From IMG/VR virus record IMGVR_UViG_3300037635_002605, positions 1-21,847 of that record: 21,847 nucleotides of DNA; one strand, written 5' to 3'. Source of the stretch: a virus. Shown here piece after piece: positions 5,422 through 13,079 of the stretch; the stretch's first letter is position 1, and each line of letters begins with the position of its first letter. The notes beneath the pieces were generated by a model that ran no database searches, was not told the origin of the DNA, and was given only the letters and a program-made list of their open reading frames with translations. A program made the translations under genes and the position numbers.

Positions 5422-5919
5422 TTAAAATTCTGATAAGGGTATACCTGTAAAGTTATATCCTCTATTTTTTCCTTTGTACCAGTTCTTACTTGGTTCATAA
5501 AAATCATATCTCCACAGTTGAGGAGCAATCTGTTCTACCTTATCTGCATTAAAAATTGTATGATATGTACCACCAAGATATTCTTTGTAGAACTCTTTAT
5601 CAGGACGAATTTTATAAAAAGGTTTAAACGATTCAGAGTACCATTCTGATGTATATATAATATCAATCAATAGTTCGTGCTCAAATCCCCTTGTAATACA
5701 CTCTGTAAAGAGTTTAGAGAGGACATCTAATGGTGGTTGAGGATTATATACTATTACATCTACATCCCATGTAGGAGAGTGTTTTTCAACTGTATTACCC
5801 ACCAAGTATAAAGGTATATCAGTGTCAATACTATTAAACCATTCTCGTATCTTTTCATCAGTAGGTCTTAACCAAGGTTGTGTAGTTTCAACTCCACCTG
5901 CTTTGCAATAAAACTTCAT
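5422..5919 (-). CDS. Nucleotidyltransferase-fold protein (pol beta superfamily)
   Basis: A 165-residue protein with the signature of the pol-beta-like nucleotidyltransferase superfamily: LYLVGNTVEK (G41-N42-T43), then after 11 residues DVDVIV (D52 and D54), then a third acid in HELLIDIIY (D86). In the family these acids bind two metals and transfer a nucleotide to a protein, RNA or small molecule. The glycine is followed by N instead of the usual S or G. The rest (aromatic, KFYKEYLGGTYH and WRYDFYEPSKNWYKGKNRGY) has no match I know. The gene stands alone: a promoter-like motif touches its ATG, a terminator follows, and both neighbouring operons have other promoters. This layout suggests an accessory (moron-like) gene. 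The substrate is unknown. Confidence 0.7.
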   Translation of the reverse strand: MKFYCKAGGVETTQPWLRPTDEKIREWFNSIDTDIPLYLVGNTVEKHSPTWDVDVIVYNPQPPLDVLSKLFTECITRGFEHELLIDIIYTSEWYSESFKPFYKIRPDKEFYKEYLGGTYHTIFNADKVEQIAPQLWRYDFYEPSKNWYKGKNRGYNFTGIPLSEF

Positions 5920-5933
5920 ATTATTATAACAAA
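5919..5933 (-). promoter_or_regulatory. Candidate late promoter motif touching the nucleotidyltransferase start
   Basis: Leftward TTTGTTATAATAATA, with a perfect TATAAT core. Its last base is the A of the ATG at 5919, and the protein has no other methionine. If it is a promoter, the transcript is leaderless or nearly so. Confidence 0.5.
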
Positions 5934-5950
5934 TAAATAAAAATAAACAC

Positions 5951-5989
5951 GAAAAGACTTGGATATATCATTTTTTTTTCGTATATTTA
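5951..5989 (+). promoter_or_regulatory. Early-type Bacteroidota promoter for the rightward cassette
   Basis: TTG at 5959-5961, a 20-nt spacer with GATATATC and a T-run, and TATATTTA at 5982-5989 (one mismatch to the Bacteroidota -7 box). It shares 20 identical bases and TTTCGTATATTT with the promoter at 5157-5195. The first ATG is about 38 nt downstream of the box. Confidence 0.8.
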
Positions 5990-6026
5990 CATAGTAAATG
6001 AGATTAATTAAATAAAACTTAAAATA

Positions 6027-6122
6027 ATGGATTATATACTAACAATATTTGTAGCAGTAATGCTTTTCAGTAAAACATTTTGGATAGAACTTATTAAAGG
6101 TCTATTTGATAAAAGAAAATAA
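6027..6122 (+). CDS. 31-residue membrane microprotein
   Basis: The first gene behind the rightward early promoter. Translation gives MDYILTIFVAVMLFSKTFWI followed by ELIKGLFDKRK. Residues 3-21 form one hydrophobic helix, and the C-terminus is basic, so it would sit in the inner membrane with its tail in the cytoplasm. It is followed after 3 nt by the next small gene and then by a secreted protein. Tiny early membrane proteins of phages often act on host membranes, superinfection or lysis timing, but no family is recognised. Its reality rests on position, clean start and TM pattern. Confidence 0.55.
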   Translation: MDYILTIFVAVMLFSKTFWIELIKGLFDKRK

Positions 6123-6125
6123 ATT

Positions 6126-6239
6126 ATGACAATAATAAACAAGTTAACAGGTAGAGATGTATCTTCAGAGTATCTAGCTCTTATGGAAGGTATAATCACC
6201 AACGATGAATTCGAATTAATAACAATGACAATTAAATAA
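6126..6239 (+). CDS. 37-residue acidic microprotein
   Basis: An ATG at 6126, 3 nt after the previous stop, opens a frame of 37 codons: MTIINKLTGRDVSSEYLALM, then EGIITNDEFELITMTIK. It is soluble, acidic and probably helical, with no cysteine or membrane part. The next gene starts 7 nt after its stop. Tight spacing on both sides argues for translation as part of the cassette. No family is recognised; a host-takeover role is possible but not shown. Confidence 0.55.
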   Translation: MTIINKLTGRDVSSEYLALMEGIITNDEFELITMTIK

Positions 6240-6246
6240 ATAAACA

Positions 6247-6726
6247 ATGAAACAATTAATGATGGTCTTGATGATGACCTTAATATCATTCACAACTTAC
6301 TCACAAACTGTGGGTGTATCCGCTAACTCATCTGAACTAGGAGCTGGTTATGGTTTCTATATAGAAGATGATGATAGTAAGTTTGGATTTGAATATCAAA
6401 AAGGAGCAACTATCAATTCAGACCCATTACAAGTAGAACAATACTTGAATGGTGAAATAGATTCATATACTGCTGGTAGTTCTTTTTATAATATAGGTGC
6501 TTATTGGTATGTATATCAAACTAATAGAACCAAGTTTTTATGGGGATTAGGAGCACAAAGTGAAAAAGAATTTAATACAACAGGTGATATTAAATCAATG
6601 AATATATATAGTAACATAGGATTTAAGTATCAACTAGATAAACTAGTTTCTTTCAAAGCAAGTTATCAATATGCACCTCATGGTGGTATTGATTCTATTG
6701 TAATTGGAATGGGATTTGATTTATAA
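6247..6726 (+). CDS. Secreted outer-membrane beta-barrel-like protein
   Basis: A 159-residue protein with a signal peptide: MKQLMMVLMMTLISFTTYSQ, with likely cleavage after YSQ as is common in Bacteroidota. The mature part alternates polar and aromatic/hydrophobic residues in short strands with glycine turns (ELGAGYGFYI, FGFEYQ, YNIGAYWYVY, FLWGLGAQ, SNIGFKYQL, FKASYQY). It ends with IVIGMGFDL, as outer-membrane barrels do. The size suits an eight-stranded barrel. It is the last gene of a rightward early-type cassette and stands outside the structural operon, so it is more likely a host-envelope modifier than a virion part. Receptor masking or superinfection exclusion is an inference. Acquisition from a host genome is plausible. 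Confidence 0.65.
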   Translation: MKQLMMVLMMTLISFTTYSQTVGVSANSSELGAGYGFYIEDDDSKFGFEYQKGATINSDPLQVEQYLNGEIDSYTAGSSFYNIGAYWYVYQTNRTKFLWGLGAQSEKEFNTTGDIKSMNIYSNIGFKYQLDKLVSFKASYQYAPHGGIDSIVIGMGFDL

Positions 6727-6774
6727 CACCTATATACAATAAACAACTTCTCATAATAGATGTTTTGCCAGAAC

Positions 6775-6806
6775 ACCTCATCATCTTAACTCAATGGTGG
6801 GGTTTC
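6775..6806 (+). terminator. Possible rightward terminator of the early cassette
   Basis: ACCTCATC (6775-6782) can pair with GGTGGGGT (6796-6803) over eight positions in the rightward RNA, using two G-U pairs, with a 13-nt loop and TTTC after it. In the leftward RNA two positions mismatch. It lies in the 125-nt convergent gap between the barrel-like gene and the structural operon. The T-run is weak. Confidence 0.4.
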
Positions 6807-6851
6807 TATATGTCGTACCTAGATTATATTGATAGTATGACAAAATGTCAG

Positions 6852-7139
6852 TTACTTTTGTGGAATACAATTCGGGACTTTTCGTCCATTCTTAATCTTC
6901 ATACCATATTGTTCGTATCCATCAGTACAAGGAGCTTTTAATTCTTCTTTACTAGGGTATAGATTAATATCATTTATAGCTGATAAGACTCTTTGTTGTG
7001 AACTCATATTTCTGTTTTGATATATAGAGTAACAAATCCCGGCTGCAACATCTGCACTCTTACCATATCCTATCTCAATAGGAATACATCTTTCTACGAA
7101 CTGAGATTCTGATTCTCCTGATTTAACTTTTATCGGCAT
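6852..7139 (-). CDS. Small cysteine-containing structural-region protein
   Basis: The last gene of the structural operon, 95 residues. It has two recognisable blocks. ESESQFVERCIPIEIGYGKS with AAGICYSIYQ (about 9-41) is of the type often found near head proteins and proteases of Bacteroidota phages, usually in the form SExEFxxRC...AVCYS. PCTDGYEQYGMKIKNGRKVPNCIP (about 70-93) has a proline/cysteine pair seen in similar small phage proteins. Four cysteines could pair or bind metal. It follows the 117-residue basic protein after a 62-nt gap. I infer a capsid-associated role from these motifs and place; no enzyme motif is present. Confidence 0.65.
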   Translation of the reverse strand: MPIKVKSGESESQFVERCIPIEIGYGKSADVAAGICYSIYQNRNMSSQQRVLSAINDINLYPSKEELKAPCTDGYEQYGMKIKNGRKVPNCIPQK

Positions 7140-7201
7140 AAGTACTTGGTTTTGTAGTTATTGTTTTCTTTTTGGGACAGTATGTAGTTAGTAGTGTCAT
7201 C

Positions 7202-7555
7202 TTATTTTACTTTGTAAAATTGATTATTAATCTTAACCTTACTAACAGTTCCTAATCTGATTGTGCGCCAATCTTGATTTGTTTGGGAGTACACTACCCA
7301 CATATTTTGTCTACGAAGTGTTCTCCTACGTTTTACAACACCAGGTGATGAGTTAGGTACTTTATCTCTTGTTTGTTCCATTCTTCTCATACCAACACCA
7401 TTTAACTTAGTACTCCATACTCTCATAGAAGTAAACTTAGTGTTCTTAATTAAATCTGTCATCTCTCTACGAGTAAGTTCAATTGCAGGTGCAGCAAAAT
7501 GATAAGTAGTATCTACTACTTTATTCATTACCTTTCTCATTAAATTATCTAACAT
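7202..7555 (-). CDS. Basic 117-residue structural-region protein
   Basis: A strongly basic protein. The first half is helical (residues 5-45, with ELTRREMTDLIKNTKF), a central segment is arginine-rich (GVVKRRRTLRRQNM, about 72-85), and the C-terminal domain has MWVVYSQTNQDWRTIRLGTV and ends KINNQFYKVK. The last part resembles a small SH3-like beta domain found in other phage proteins, from memory and without a name. It follows the prohead protease after 31 nt. Its start codon has a true Shine-Dalgarno-like AGGAG, unlike the other genes here. High charge suggests DNA or RNA contact in the capsid, or a tail-adaptor role; both are inference. Confidence 0.7.
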   Translation of the reverse strand: MLDNLMRKVMNKVVDTTYHFAAPAIELTRREMTDLIKNTKFTSMRVWSTKLNGVGMRRMEQTRDKVPNSSPGVVKRRRTLRRQNMWVVYSQTNQDWRTIRLGTVSKVKINNQFYKVK

Positions 7556-7564
7556 ATCTCTCCT
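7556..7564 (-). promoter_or_regulatory. Shine-Dalgarno-like ribosome binding site
   Basis: Leftward AGGAG at 7564-7560, then AGAT, then ATG at 7555. I checked the leaders of the other genes and saw only A/T-rich sequence or coupling overlaps. Bacteroidota genes normally lack such sites. Confidence 0.6.
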
Positions 7565-7586
7565 ATTCTATTTTTATCCGAACCAC

Positions 7587-8747
7587 TTAATCTTTAGGGT
7601 GAGTCTTACAAGGCATATAATATGTACCTTGGTCTACTGTTTCATGTGGATGACTTCCGCTACATCCTATCATCTCTGCAAACTCTTCAGCCATCTCTTC
7701 TGTTGGAAACATAATCTTTCTAACATCATTTAAATTAGTAGAACCACTAATCATTTCATTTGATTCACCTGGGTATGATGAATTAGGAATTGATATTTCA
7801 TTTTCTTCTAACTCTCCTAGTTCTCTTAATTTATTTTTACTCCAACCCAATGCAGCTAATCCACCCCAAAGTAAATAACTTATGTTACCACAAGCTTCAC
7901 TATCGTTTTGTTTATCTCTATACACCTCTTCTGCTCTTGATAAATAAGAATGCATTCTTTTTATCGTCTCTAATGAAATTGGTCTACCTTGTGCTAATTG
8001 TTGTGCTCTTACTTTGCCAACAGGTGTTGCGCATTTGTTACCACTCTTCTCGTTTAGTTCAATACCTTTCTTAGCATTGTTCTTAACACCTTGAGGATAA
8101 TCTGAATAAGATTCCATCTCTACTCTCTTACCACCTTTGTATCTTTTATCTTCTTTAACTACTCTTCTTATTTCGTTAAGTAAGTATTCTGCTTCTTGAT
8201 TAAGTATATCTTCTAATACATCTTCTTTACTAGCTTGAACTAAATCATGTGAGAATAAACCTTCTATACTGAATCCTTTTACTTCACCATTCTTTACATA
8301 ATCTTTCCATATATCATCGTTATCAACTTTAAACATACCCATCCATGTTCCAACAGGTACATTTAATCCATAGGAGTTAGATTTATCTAATTTGGATGTC
8401 TTTATCCAACTCTCTACTAAAGTTACACCAGATACTTTCTTTTCGTGTTCTAACGTTGATTTAGCTTGATATCCTTTCTTAAGATATCCTTGTGCTAGTT
8501 TTTCTATTGTTTCAGGTTTAAAGAATACCTCATAAGGTTGTCCTTCTCCATCTATACGAAGAATCTTTTTATTTGGTATAAGAACAGGTCCTACTACCAA
8601 TCTTTTTTCGTTATCTATCTTTTCAAACTGAACTTTCTCTTTATCAAACCATACGAAATTACTTTCTATGGCTGGGTCTTCTACTAATGAAATAGCAAAT
8701 ACCTCATCTAAAAATTCATCATCTATGGTTAATTCAAATAGTTTCAT
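7587..8747 (-). CDS. XkdF-like prohead serine protease with extra C-terminal domains
   Basis: A 386-residue protein. Residues 1-170 match the XkdF/S78-like phage protease: LVVGPVLIPNKKILRIDGEG (50-69), PETIEKLAQGYLKKG (78-92), STLEHEKK with candidate catalytic His101, VTLVESW (108-114), GTWMGMFKVDNDDIW (133-147), and GEVKGFSIEGLF with candidate Ser160. Residues 210-310 form a second domain with YPQGVKNNAKKG, CATPVGKVRAQQLA, ISLETIKRMHSYLSRAEEVY and CGNISYLLWGG, common in phage head proteins. A third part, 346-386, has GCSGSHPHE and TYYMPCKTHP, a possible metal site. The protease should cleave scaffold or capsid during head maturation. It lies downstream of the tail genes instead of beside the portal, which is unusual. 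Confidence 0.82.
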   Translation of the reverse strand: MKLFELTIDDEFLDEVFAISLVEDPAIESNFVWFDKEKVQFEKIDNEKRLVVGPVLIPNKKILRIDGEGQPYEVFFKPETIEKLAQGYLKKGYQAKSTLEHEKKVSGVTLVESWIKTSKLDKSNSYGLNVPVGTWMGMFKVDNDDIWKDYVKNGEVKGFSIEGLFSHDLVQASKEDVLEDILNQEAEYLLNEIRRVVKEDKRYKGGKRVEMESYSDYPQGVKNNAKKGIELNEKSGNKCATPVGKVRAQQLAQGRPISLETIKRMHSYLSRAEEVYRDKQNDSEACGNISYLLWGGLAALGWSKNKLRELGELEENEISIPNSSYPGESNEMISGSTNLNDVRKIMFPTEEMAEEFAEMIGCSGSHPHETVDQGTYYMPCKTHPKD

Positions 8748-8781
8748 ACTAATTTAACAATTTAATTTTAATTTATACTTT

Positions 8782-10341
8782 TTATCCAAACGAAGCTGCT
8801 GAGTTCGTTCTTCTATCTAATGCTTGTGTACTACTAACTTGTGTAGATACAACATATGCTTGTACAGGTCTTTGTGATGATGCTGCTATTGTTTGTGAAA
8901 TCTGTGAACCTGTATCACCTTCCATTGCAGCTGCAGTTTGTATTTGTGGAACTGTTGTTTGAGGTACAGATGGAGCTCCTCCTCCACCACCACCACTGGC
9001 ACCTCTAAGATTAGTTCCTGGTGGTTTTGGTACTTTAGTAGAAATAATCTTTCTAACTTGTAATAAACCTCCTGCAATAACAACACCTGCTGCAATACCA
9101 CCCCATGGTGGAGGATACGTTGCTAATGCTTTCGTAGCACCAAGATATGTGTTTATAGTTGCAGATGCAACTGCTAGAGCTTTACCAGCAATAGTATTTT
9201 CACCCACCATCTGTGCAACTGAACTAAGAGCTGAACTAATCACCATCAGTCTAGCTTCTTCTTCCTGCTCCGTCATTTGTAGTGATACCTCTGATGTCTG
9301 TTCTTGTGTATTAAGTGATAATTCAGAGAAATCTGTTTGAGTCTGAATCTTAGCTGCACCTGTTCTCTGTGCAGTTTCTATTTCAGATACACTAGATAGG
9401 TTATCATAGTTTCTTCTAATTTCTAATAAATCACCGTAATATTCTTGTTCTAATGCAGTAAAGTTTTCATATCCAGCTTGTTTAAGAATTGCGTATTCTT
9501 CATTGAATCTCGTTTCTCTTTCTATTAACTGTCTATCTCTTTCACTTAACAAAGATAACTCAGCTTCTAATTGTATAGCAGCTGCTTGTTCTCTAATAGC
9601 TTTAATCCTATCAACTTCTCGTTGAGTAGCATCTATTCTTTTCTGTGCCTCTTCTTCTGTTTTCTTTGTTAAATCTTCTTGTCTTTTTTCTTCATCATCA
9701 TATGCTTCTTGTAATACTGTTGATGATGCTCTACTTGCTTCTTCTATCTTTTCTGATGATATACCTAAGAACTTAGCAAATCTATTAAATCCACTAGCAA
9801 CTTTCTCTATTACCATTGCGAAGTTTTCAAAGATAGGTAATGCTACTTTTTCAATTACCGCAAAAACAGGTCCTAATATCTTACCAAATGCTGCTGATAT
9901 TCTATTTAAAGTTTCTTGTCCTTCAGATGTTTTACTTAATGATTCTCTCATCATAAGGAATGCACCAGCAATTGCAGTTACAACGGCAATGATTGGATTA
10001 GCCATAAACACTTTTAATGTTCCTCTTAATCCTTCCATTGATTGTCCTACCAATCCAATAACACCTGGTTGAGCTCCTAACGCTTCTGTAAATCTAACAG
10101 ATGCTATTTCTGTATCTGCTAAATCATCTTTTAAATTAGATAGTTCTTTTGATAATTCCTTAAACTCTTTAGATTTAGGGTCAATCTTTCCTAACGTATC
10201 TTGTGTTTTAGATATCGCTTCATTAAGGTTATCAAACTCACCAATGGAAGTAGAAATAGTTTTGTTAAGCAAATCAACATTCTTGCCTCCTTCAACTTCG
10301 ACATCTATTACTGCACTATATGTGGTTGTGTTTTCAGCCAT
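8782..10341 (-). CDS. Tape-measure-like tail protein
   Basis: A 519-residue protein with tape-measure features. It has an N-terminal helical part (residues 20-80, NLNEAISKTQDTLGKIDPKS), a hydrophobic helix at about 108-131 (FMANPIIAVVTAIAGAFLMM), and more hydrophobic helix at 153-185. A long charged coiled coil spans about 200-320. A second hydrophobic stretch at 386-432 contains YLGATKALATYPPPWGG and AAGVVIAGGLLQVRKI, which is typical of this family, and a Gly/Ser/Thr/Pro tail follows. At 519 residues it is short for a siphovirus tape measure. It sets tail length and may form part of the DNA channel in the host envelope. Its ATG shares one base with the stop of the microprotein before it (TAATG). 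Confidence 0.72.
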   Translation of the reverse strand: MAENTTTYSAVIDVEVEGGKNVDLLNKTISTSIGEFDNLNEAISKTQDTLGKIDPKSKEFKELSKELSNLKDDLADTEIASVRFTEALGAQPGVIGLVGQSMEGLRGTLKVFMANPIIAVVTAIAGAFLMMRESLSKTSEGQETLNRISAAFGKILGPVFAVIEKVALPIFENFAMVIEKVASGFNRFAKFLGISSEKIEEASRASSTVLQEAYDDEEKRQEDLTKKTEEEAQKRIDATQREVDRIKAIREQAAAIQLEAELSLLSERDRQLIERETRFNEEYAILKQAGYENFTALEQEYYGDLLEIRRNYDNLSSVSEIETAQRTGAAKIQTQTDFSELSLNTQEQTSEVSLQMTEQEEEARLMVISSALSSVAQMVGENTIAGKALAVASATINTYLGATKALATYPPPWGGIAAGVVIAGGLLQVRKIISTKVPKPPGTNLRGASGGGGGGAPSVPQTTVPQIQTAAAMEGDTGSQISQTIAASSQRPVQAYVVSTQVSSTQALDRRTNSAASFG

Positions 10342-10475
10342 TACATTCTTTTAAAGAGATTTTTTACTCCCTTCCAATTATTCGGTATTTCGTATTTACC
10401 TTTAGCTATATCAACTTCATCACTTACGTTGTGATAATCTTGTTGTTGTAAAAGGTCTATTATATTCGTTATCAT
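10341..10475 (-). CDS. 44-residue microprotein before the tape-measure gene
   Basis: An ATG at 10475 opens 44 codons: MITNIIDLLQQQDYHNVSDE, then VDIAKGKYEIPNNWKGVKNL, then FKRM. Its TAA stop shares a base with the ATG of the tape-measure-like gene (TAATG), the same coupling as at 4412 and 14796. It fills an otherwise empty 160-nt gap. The site is where tail assembly chaperones usually lie, but the protein is far shorter than those and no frameshift signal is seen. I cannot assign a function. Confidence 0.6.
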   Translation of the reverse strand: MITNIIDLLQQQDYHNVSDEVDIAKGKYEIPNNWKGVKNLFKRM

Positions 10476-10502
10476 CTATTAATTTAACAATTAAAGTTAA
10501 TT

Positions 10503-11027
10503 TTATTGGTTATCCAATGAATCATCAATTATAGGTCCTAATAATTGTAATTGACATTCACCTGTTTTAAGGTTATATTGATTTATTGCTCTTAAGTGGT
10601 AATGATTACCTCTAAAGAAAATTATATCATTTAATTCTAATTCTACATAATCTGCGAATGGAATAATACCTGCACATTCTATTAATCTTGTTTTAGGATT
10701 ATACAACAAAGTAATATACTTACTCCAATACTCTGAATAAACAGAATTAGCTGGTGTTGTTCCTAATGATGCTGCTTCATTAAAAAATAATAAAGAATCA
10801 GAATCAGTTTGTGGTAACTCTTCTCCACTACCTGTTGAGTAATGGTCAAAGTAAGGATATACGTCAGTTGTTTCAATTGTTTTATTTGATACATCAGTTC
10901 TATTATTTAATTGAAACTCTGTTGTTTCTAATGTACCATTATAGAAAAACATACGAGGTAACACCTGAGCAGGTTGAAACGCCGCGTTTGCTATAAAGGT
11001 TGGTATGAACATTTTTTGTTTAGCCAT
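10503..11027 (-). CDS. Tail/baseplate protein, 174 residues
   Basis: A virion protein of the tail module. It starts MAKQKMFIPTFIANAAFQPA, has a middle part YPYFDHYSTGSGEELP and SLLFFNEAASLG (about 77-105), and ends in a compact beta-rich domain with YWSKYITLLYNPKTRLIECA, ELNDIIFFRGNHYHLRAINQ and LKTGECQLQLLGP. The last block resembles, to my memory, the C-terminal end of baseplate or tail-tip proteins of Bacteroidota phages. It follows the 679-residue tail protein after 10 nt, and in relatives the two could be parts of one protein. No enzyme motif is seen. Exact place in the tail is not determined. Confidence 0.6.
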   Translation of the reverse strand: MAKQKMFIPTFIANAAFQPAQVLPRMFFYNGTLETTEFQLNNRTDVSNKTIETTDVYPYFDHYSTGSGEELPQTDSDSLLFFNEAASLGTTPANSVYSEYWSKYITLLYNPKTRLIECAGIIPFADYVELELNDIIFFRGNHYHLRAINQYNLKTGECQLQLLGPIIDDSLDNQ

Positions 11028-11037
11028 AATTTATATT

Positions 11038-13077
11038 TTAATCGTATGTTTGTCCTCCTCCACCGGCACAAGTTCCATATACTGAACCAAATACTCCTGA
11101 AGCAGGATTAAGGTTATATATAGTTGGTGCGTTATCTAGAAGTATGTAGTTATAAGCAAAAACAGCGGTTGAACCATTTACATCATAATAAATTGTATCT
11201 CCAAATACAGGTCTTACACCTGAACCATCGTGATACAATTGAAATTCTGATTGAACACAAAGTGTTGCAGTAGAGTTTGCTATAACTGCATAGAATGGTG
11301 TTAATCTAATTACTGAGAACCCTTCTGTTCCACTTCCTACAACGTATCGTAAAGGTGATGAACCCAACTTTGTTGTTACTTCTAATTTACCATCAGAGAA
11401 AAAGTTTTGTGTATCTCTAAAATAAGATTTACCAAATTCTCTGTTGTTTTGTTTTTTAAAGTTTTGAGTTAAGAAATCTATATCTAATGTATCTCCAAAC
11501 TCTACCTCTCTCATTCCTAAGTTGTTTGCTGGAGTTACTGATATATTTTTATTTAAATCTACAAAAGTATCAAAGTTTTTAACCTTACCTTGTTTATACC
11601 AATTATTAAATGTTTCTATAATAAAGTGTCTAGGTTTAGTTTTACTTGGATATATTTGTAAGTTAAATTTCTTTTGAACAGATGCTAGAAAATCTAACAA
11701 TGTAATACCACTAGTTCCAAACGGCATATTAGCCGGCATATCTATTGGCATTAAATCACCTAGTTCATTTAACGTTTTTATTTTTAATCTACTTTCAGTA
11801 TTGCCTTCAGGTCCTATGGTTACATTTAAAGAACCACCACCTAGTGTTACAAATCCAATCTTAAACTCATATGATGAACCACTTTCAAAACTTGCATTAA
11901 ATTCTTGTGTAAGTGTATATTCTTTTTCACCACTAGTATTTACAAAATCTCTTCTTATATAATCATTCATATAATCTAAATCAATTTCTTGTGCAGGACC
12001 TCCTGCAGTTGATTGATTATATAAAGTAAATTCAGGATATGATGTTGTACTACCTGATACTAATATGTTTAACTTTAATTCTCCTAATCCATTAGATGAT
12101 TGTACAACTGTATCTCCAAAGAAAGGTTCATATTCTCCATCTGTTGCTACTATTGAGAATGATGGGTCATCATATACGTTTGTAAATAAAAGTGAAGCTG
12201 TATTATTAGAAATAAGGTCTAATGGAGTACCTGAACCACTAACAGGTCCAACTTCTATTTGTCCATTAATTTCTAAATCTGTTCCACTAATAACAGGATA
12301 TTTTAATCCTCTATCAGCTAAAACATATGTGTTATCAAATCTAGATTCTGATAAGAACGTTGATTCGTATGTGTATTGTGTTTGGTCAAAGATAGCATCT
12401 ATTACTAAATCTAATCTAATTGCAGGTTTAAAATCTTGTGAATATAATCTTCCACCATCAGTATCAATACCAAATAAGTTATTTGATAAAGAAGATTGGT
12501 ATGCGTGTTGTTTACCACTATCGGTTAACATATAAACTATTTCACCACCTAAACTATGTCCATCAAATGATGATGTAAACTCAGAACCTGCATATGCAGA
12601 ACCACTCCAAGAAGCTTTTATATTATCAGCTGATAACTCGTGATTATAATGGTCTAGAACCCCTAAATTATTTAACGTAATGGATTGTAAATCTCTTTTG
12701 AATGATGATAATAGACCATAGACAGAAACCTCGTAAGAATCGATGAATTTGTTTTCTTTGATGTTAACTTTATTTAATTGGATATACCCTTGTGATACAT
12801 AAAATCCATCAAAATCAAATTGTGCAATTACTTTCTCATTTGTTTTAAATAAGAATGGTTCATCTACTGCTATATCATAGACGTGTTGAAAGAAATCATT
12901 GTTCTTTCTTGTACCTGGTATAGTAATCTGTCTAGTAAAATCACTAGGTAGTTTACCTATATCAAATAGACCGGTTACATTATTACTAAGATATATTGTT
13001 TCATCTTGAAATAAATCAAGTTCAACTCCTCTGGCAATAAGTTTAAATACTTTATTTCTTCCACTTGTAACTGCCAT
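11038..13077 (-). CDS. Large tail-tip or baseplate hub-like protein
   Basis: A 679-residue structural protein, the largest in the window. The N-terminal part has VELDLFQDETIYLSNNVTGL, KLPSDFTRQITIPGTRKNND, FFQHVYDI and VIAQFDFDGFYVSQGYIQLN. This is a pattern I associate with tail-tip/baseplate proteins of Bacteroidota phages: a beta-rich domain anchored to the tail tube. The middle (150-430) is Ser/Gly-rich beta sandwich. Residues about 460-540 contain TLLDFLASVQKKFNLQIYPS and PRHFIIETFNNWYKQG, which resemble a hub domain. The C-terminal part ends GGGGQTYD. It lies between two other tail genes in one operon with short gaps. The precise role (hub versus distal tail protein) is inferred. Confidence 0.6.
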   Translation of the reverse strand: MAVTSGRNKVFKLIARGVELDLFQDETIYLSNNVTGLFDIGKLPSDFTRQITIPGTRKNNDFFQHVYDIAVDEPFLFKTNEKVIAQFDFDGFYVSQGYIQLNKVNIKENKFIDSYEVSVYGLLSSFKRDLQSITLNNLGVLDHYNHELSADNIKASWSGSAYAGSEFTSSFDGHSLGGEIVYMLTDSGKQHAYQSSLSNNLFGIDTDGGRLYSQDFKPAIRLDLVIDAIFDQTQYTYESTFLSESRFDNTYVLADRGLKYPVISGTDLEINGQIEVGPVSGSGTPLDLISNNTASLLFTNVYDDPSFSIVATDGEYEPFFGDTVVQSSNGLGELKLNILVSGSTTSYPEFTLYNQSTAGGPAQEIDLDYMNDYIRRDFVNTSGEKEYTLTQEFNASFESGSSYEFKIGFVTLGGGSLNVTIGPEGNTESRLKIKTLNELGDLMPIDMPANMPFGTSGITLLDFLASVQKKFNLQIYPSKTKPRHFIIETFNNWYKQGKVKNFDTFVDLNKNISVTPANNLGMREVEFGDTLDIDFLTQNFKKQNNREFGKSYFRDTQNFFSDGKLEVTTKLGSSPLRYVVGSGTEGFSVIRLTPFYAVIANSTATLCVQSEFQLYHDGSGVRPVFGDTIYYDVNGSTAVFAYNYILLDNAPTIYNLNPASGVFGSVYGTCAGGGGQTYD

Positions 13078-13079
13078 AA

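Noticed and set aside
5216-5425. Rightward 69-codon frame in the regulatory gap
   Set aside because: It spans the terminator stem and the second hairpin, has no promoter or coherent protein pattern, and reads as chance.
6839-6851. TGACAAAATGTCA hairpin as leftward terminator of the structural operon
   Set aside because: Five pairs at most and no T-run, so support is too weak to list as a terminator.
8886-9101. Leftward 71-codon frame inside the tape-measure gene
   Set aside because: Another frame of the same strand, with low-complexity sequence derived from the Gly/Pro/Thr-rich tail of the real protein.
11647-11670. CTTGGATATATTTG resembling the early promoter
   Set aside because: It is inside a structural gene, lacks the 20-nt spacing between boxes and the TTTCGTATATT block.
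12065-12535. Rightward 156-codon frame within the large tail gene
   Set aside because: It lies wholly opposite a well-supported 679-residue structural protein and has no promoter or known pattern; similar antisense frames occur at 17579, 19328 and 1036.
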